From contig NZ_JASEEQ010000006.1 in NCBI RefSeq assembly GCF_030019515.1, positions 1 to 64,000 on the forward strand: 64,000 bases of DNA, written 5' to 3'. The stretch is from Nocardioides sp. GTDB lineage: Bacteria > Actinomycetota > Actinomycetes > Propionibacteriales > Nocardioidaceae. Below, one piece after another: positions 63,599 through 64,000 of this stretch. The translations under genes and the position numbers were made by a program. The number at the start of each line of letters is the position of its first letter. Position 1 is the stretch's first letter. Under the pieces are notes generated by a model, which was given only the letters and a program-made list of their open reading frames with translations, ran no database searches and was not told the DNA's origin.

Positions 63599-63665
63599 TG
63601 TGGATTGACCTGTGGAGAACTACACCCGTGTAGTTCTCCACAGCACTGTCCCCAGGTGTGGACGA
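63599..63665. repeat. perfect hairpin made of DnaA-box-like motifs, with further boxes on each side
   Basis: TGTGGAGAACTACAC (63611-63625) and its exact reverse complement (63628-63642) are separated by two bases. The arms contain TGTGGAGAA and TTCTCCACA, each one mismatch from the DnaA box. TGTGGATTG (63599-63607) and TGTGGACGA (63657-63665) flank it. Confidence 0.75.
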
Positions 63666-63837
63666 AGCACACCGCCGGCCCGGAGGGACCGGCGGTGGCA
63701 GAGAGGGCGTGGCAGAGGTGGTGGCTGCGGTGTTGCTGATCGTGGTGGCTGAGGTGGTGGGCAGGTCACCGGGTCTCGACCCGGCCGTCGCGACCTCCTT
63801 CGTCGGTCGCGGGCCTTGCTCGACCTTCGCGGGCGAC

Positions 63838-63864
63838 GCTGTCACCTCGTTCCTCGGTGACAGC
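63838..63864 (-). terminator. terminator hairpin after crgA
   Basis: GCTGTCACC and GGTGACAGC form a perfect 9-base-pair stem with a 9-base loop, beginning seven bases beyond the crgA stop on the minus strand. Confidence 0.7.
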
Positions 63865-63871
63865 TGCCCGC

Positions 63872-64000
63872 TCACTCCCAGCGGGTCGCGAAGGTGAAGC
63901 CCACGGCCATCAGGGCGATGCCCACGAAGAGGTTCTTCTGGCCCAGGTCGTTGAAGACCGGGATGCTGGACATGTCGTTGCTGAAGACGTAGTAGGTGCA
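63872..64000 (-). CDS. crgA: cell division protein CrgA, C-terminal part (5' end outside window)
   Basis: The last 42 codons are visible, ending at TGA (63874-63872). They read YYVFSNDMSSIPVFNDLGQK, a membrane helix (NLFVGIALMAVGFTF) and the terminal ATRWE. The Ile-Pro...Leu-Gly loop between the two helices and the C-terminal Thr-Arg-Trp are typical of CrgA, a small two-helix protein of the actinobacterial divisome. The place near ppiA and rhomboid genes agrees. Confidence 0.85.
   Translation of the reverse strand, partial: CTYYVFSNDMSSIPVFNDLGQKNLFVGIALMAVGFTFATRWE

Larger units (their letters stand above)
63459..63871. other. intergenic region with a palindromic element, DnaA-box-like cluster and terminator
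   Basis: The 413 bases between the rhomboid gene and crgA show no convincing gene. They contain GACGTC element copy 2 (63492-63538), a hairpin flanked by DnaA-box-like motifs (63599-63665) and the crgA terminator (63838-63864). Short frames on both strands here have low-complexity products. Confidence 0.7.

Noticed and set aside
63588..63897. Short frames on both strands (79 and 95 codons) between the rhomboid gene and crgA
   Set aside because: Products are low-complexity, there is no ribosome binding site, and the region holds hairpins instead.

Overview
The window is a high-G+C actinobacterial chromosome segment (many GTG starts, frequent leaderless genes) that contains the replication origin. 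Gene order and families (rnpA-rpmH-dnaA-dnaN-gnd-recF-dciA-gyrB-gyrA, a DUF3566 gene, tRNA-Ile, DLW-39, tRNA-Ala, crgA) fit the Actinomycetota. Nocardioidaceae (Nocardioides-like) is my best guess; it is an inference from sequence style, not a computed placement.

Left part (1-13.7 kb). A kinase C-terminus and a small deoxyribosyltransferase-like remnant precede nfo and a VOC-fold gene. A tight minus-strand cluster follows: an ECF-like sigma factor, a 153-residue protein, a cytoplasmic-looking subtilisin with seven FDVSHP repeats, and a TPR-CHAT (caspase-like) protease. Just downstream is a small protein that may resemble I42 protease inhibitors. This cluster is the best candidate for a poorly described system. 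It is followed by a cell-wall block: FemX-like ligase, alanine racemase-like protein, GT87 mannosyltransferase and a class A penicillin-binding protein.

Middle part (13.8-37.3 kb). PadR regulator, ino1, a very large secreted M6 metalloprotease, a DUF559-like protein and a HerA-like ATPase come first. Next is the actinobacterial cca / DUF6049 / murJ / pseudokinase / sigM / anti-sigma / trxB / trxA series, then a GNAT protein, an aminotransferase, ddl and a PlsC-type acyltransferase. Three copies of a long hairpin element (23-24 base arms, constant 17-base loop) sit at the 3' ends of three genes between 15.7 and 21.2 kb.

Origin (37.3-55.4 kb). parB, parA, rsmG, jag, yidC, yidD, rnpA and rpmH run leftward. 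dnaA, dnaN, gnd, recF, dciA, gyrB, gyrA and a DUF3566 gene run rightward. DnaA boxes lie on both sides of dnaA, and two parS sites lie inside the 5' ends of parA and rsmG.

Right part (55.4-64 kb). After the tRNA-Ile/DLW-39/tRNA-Ala trio come a lower-G+C HNH nuclease gene, a fatty acid hydroxylase with its FadR-type regulator (operator visible), SURF1, a DUF3817 gene, a patatin/acyltransferase pair, a repeat-rich helical protein, ppiA, a rhomboid protease and the 3' end of crgA. A second palindromic element (ending in GACGTC) occurs twice, each time about 30 bases after a gene.
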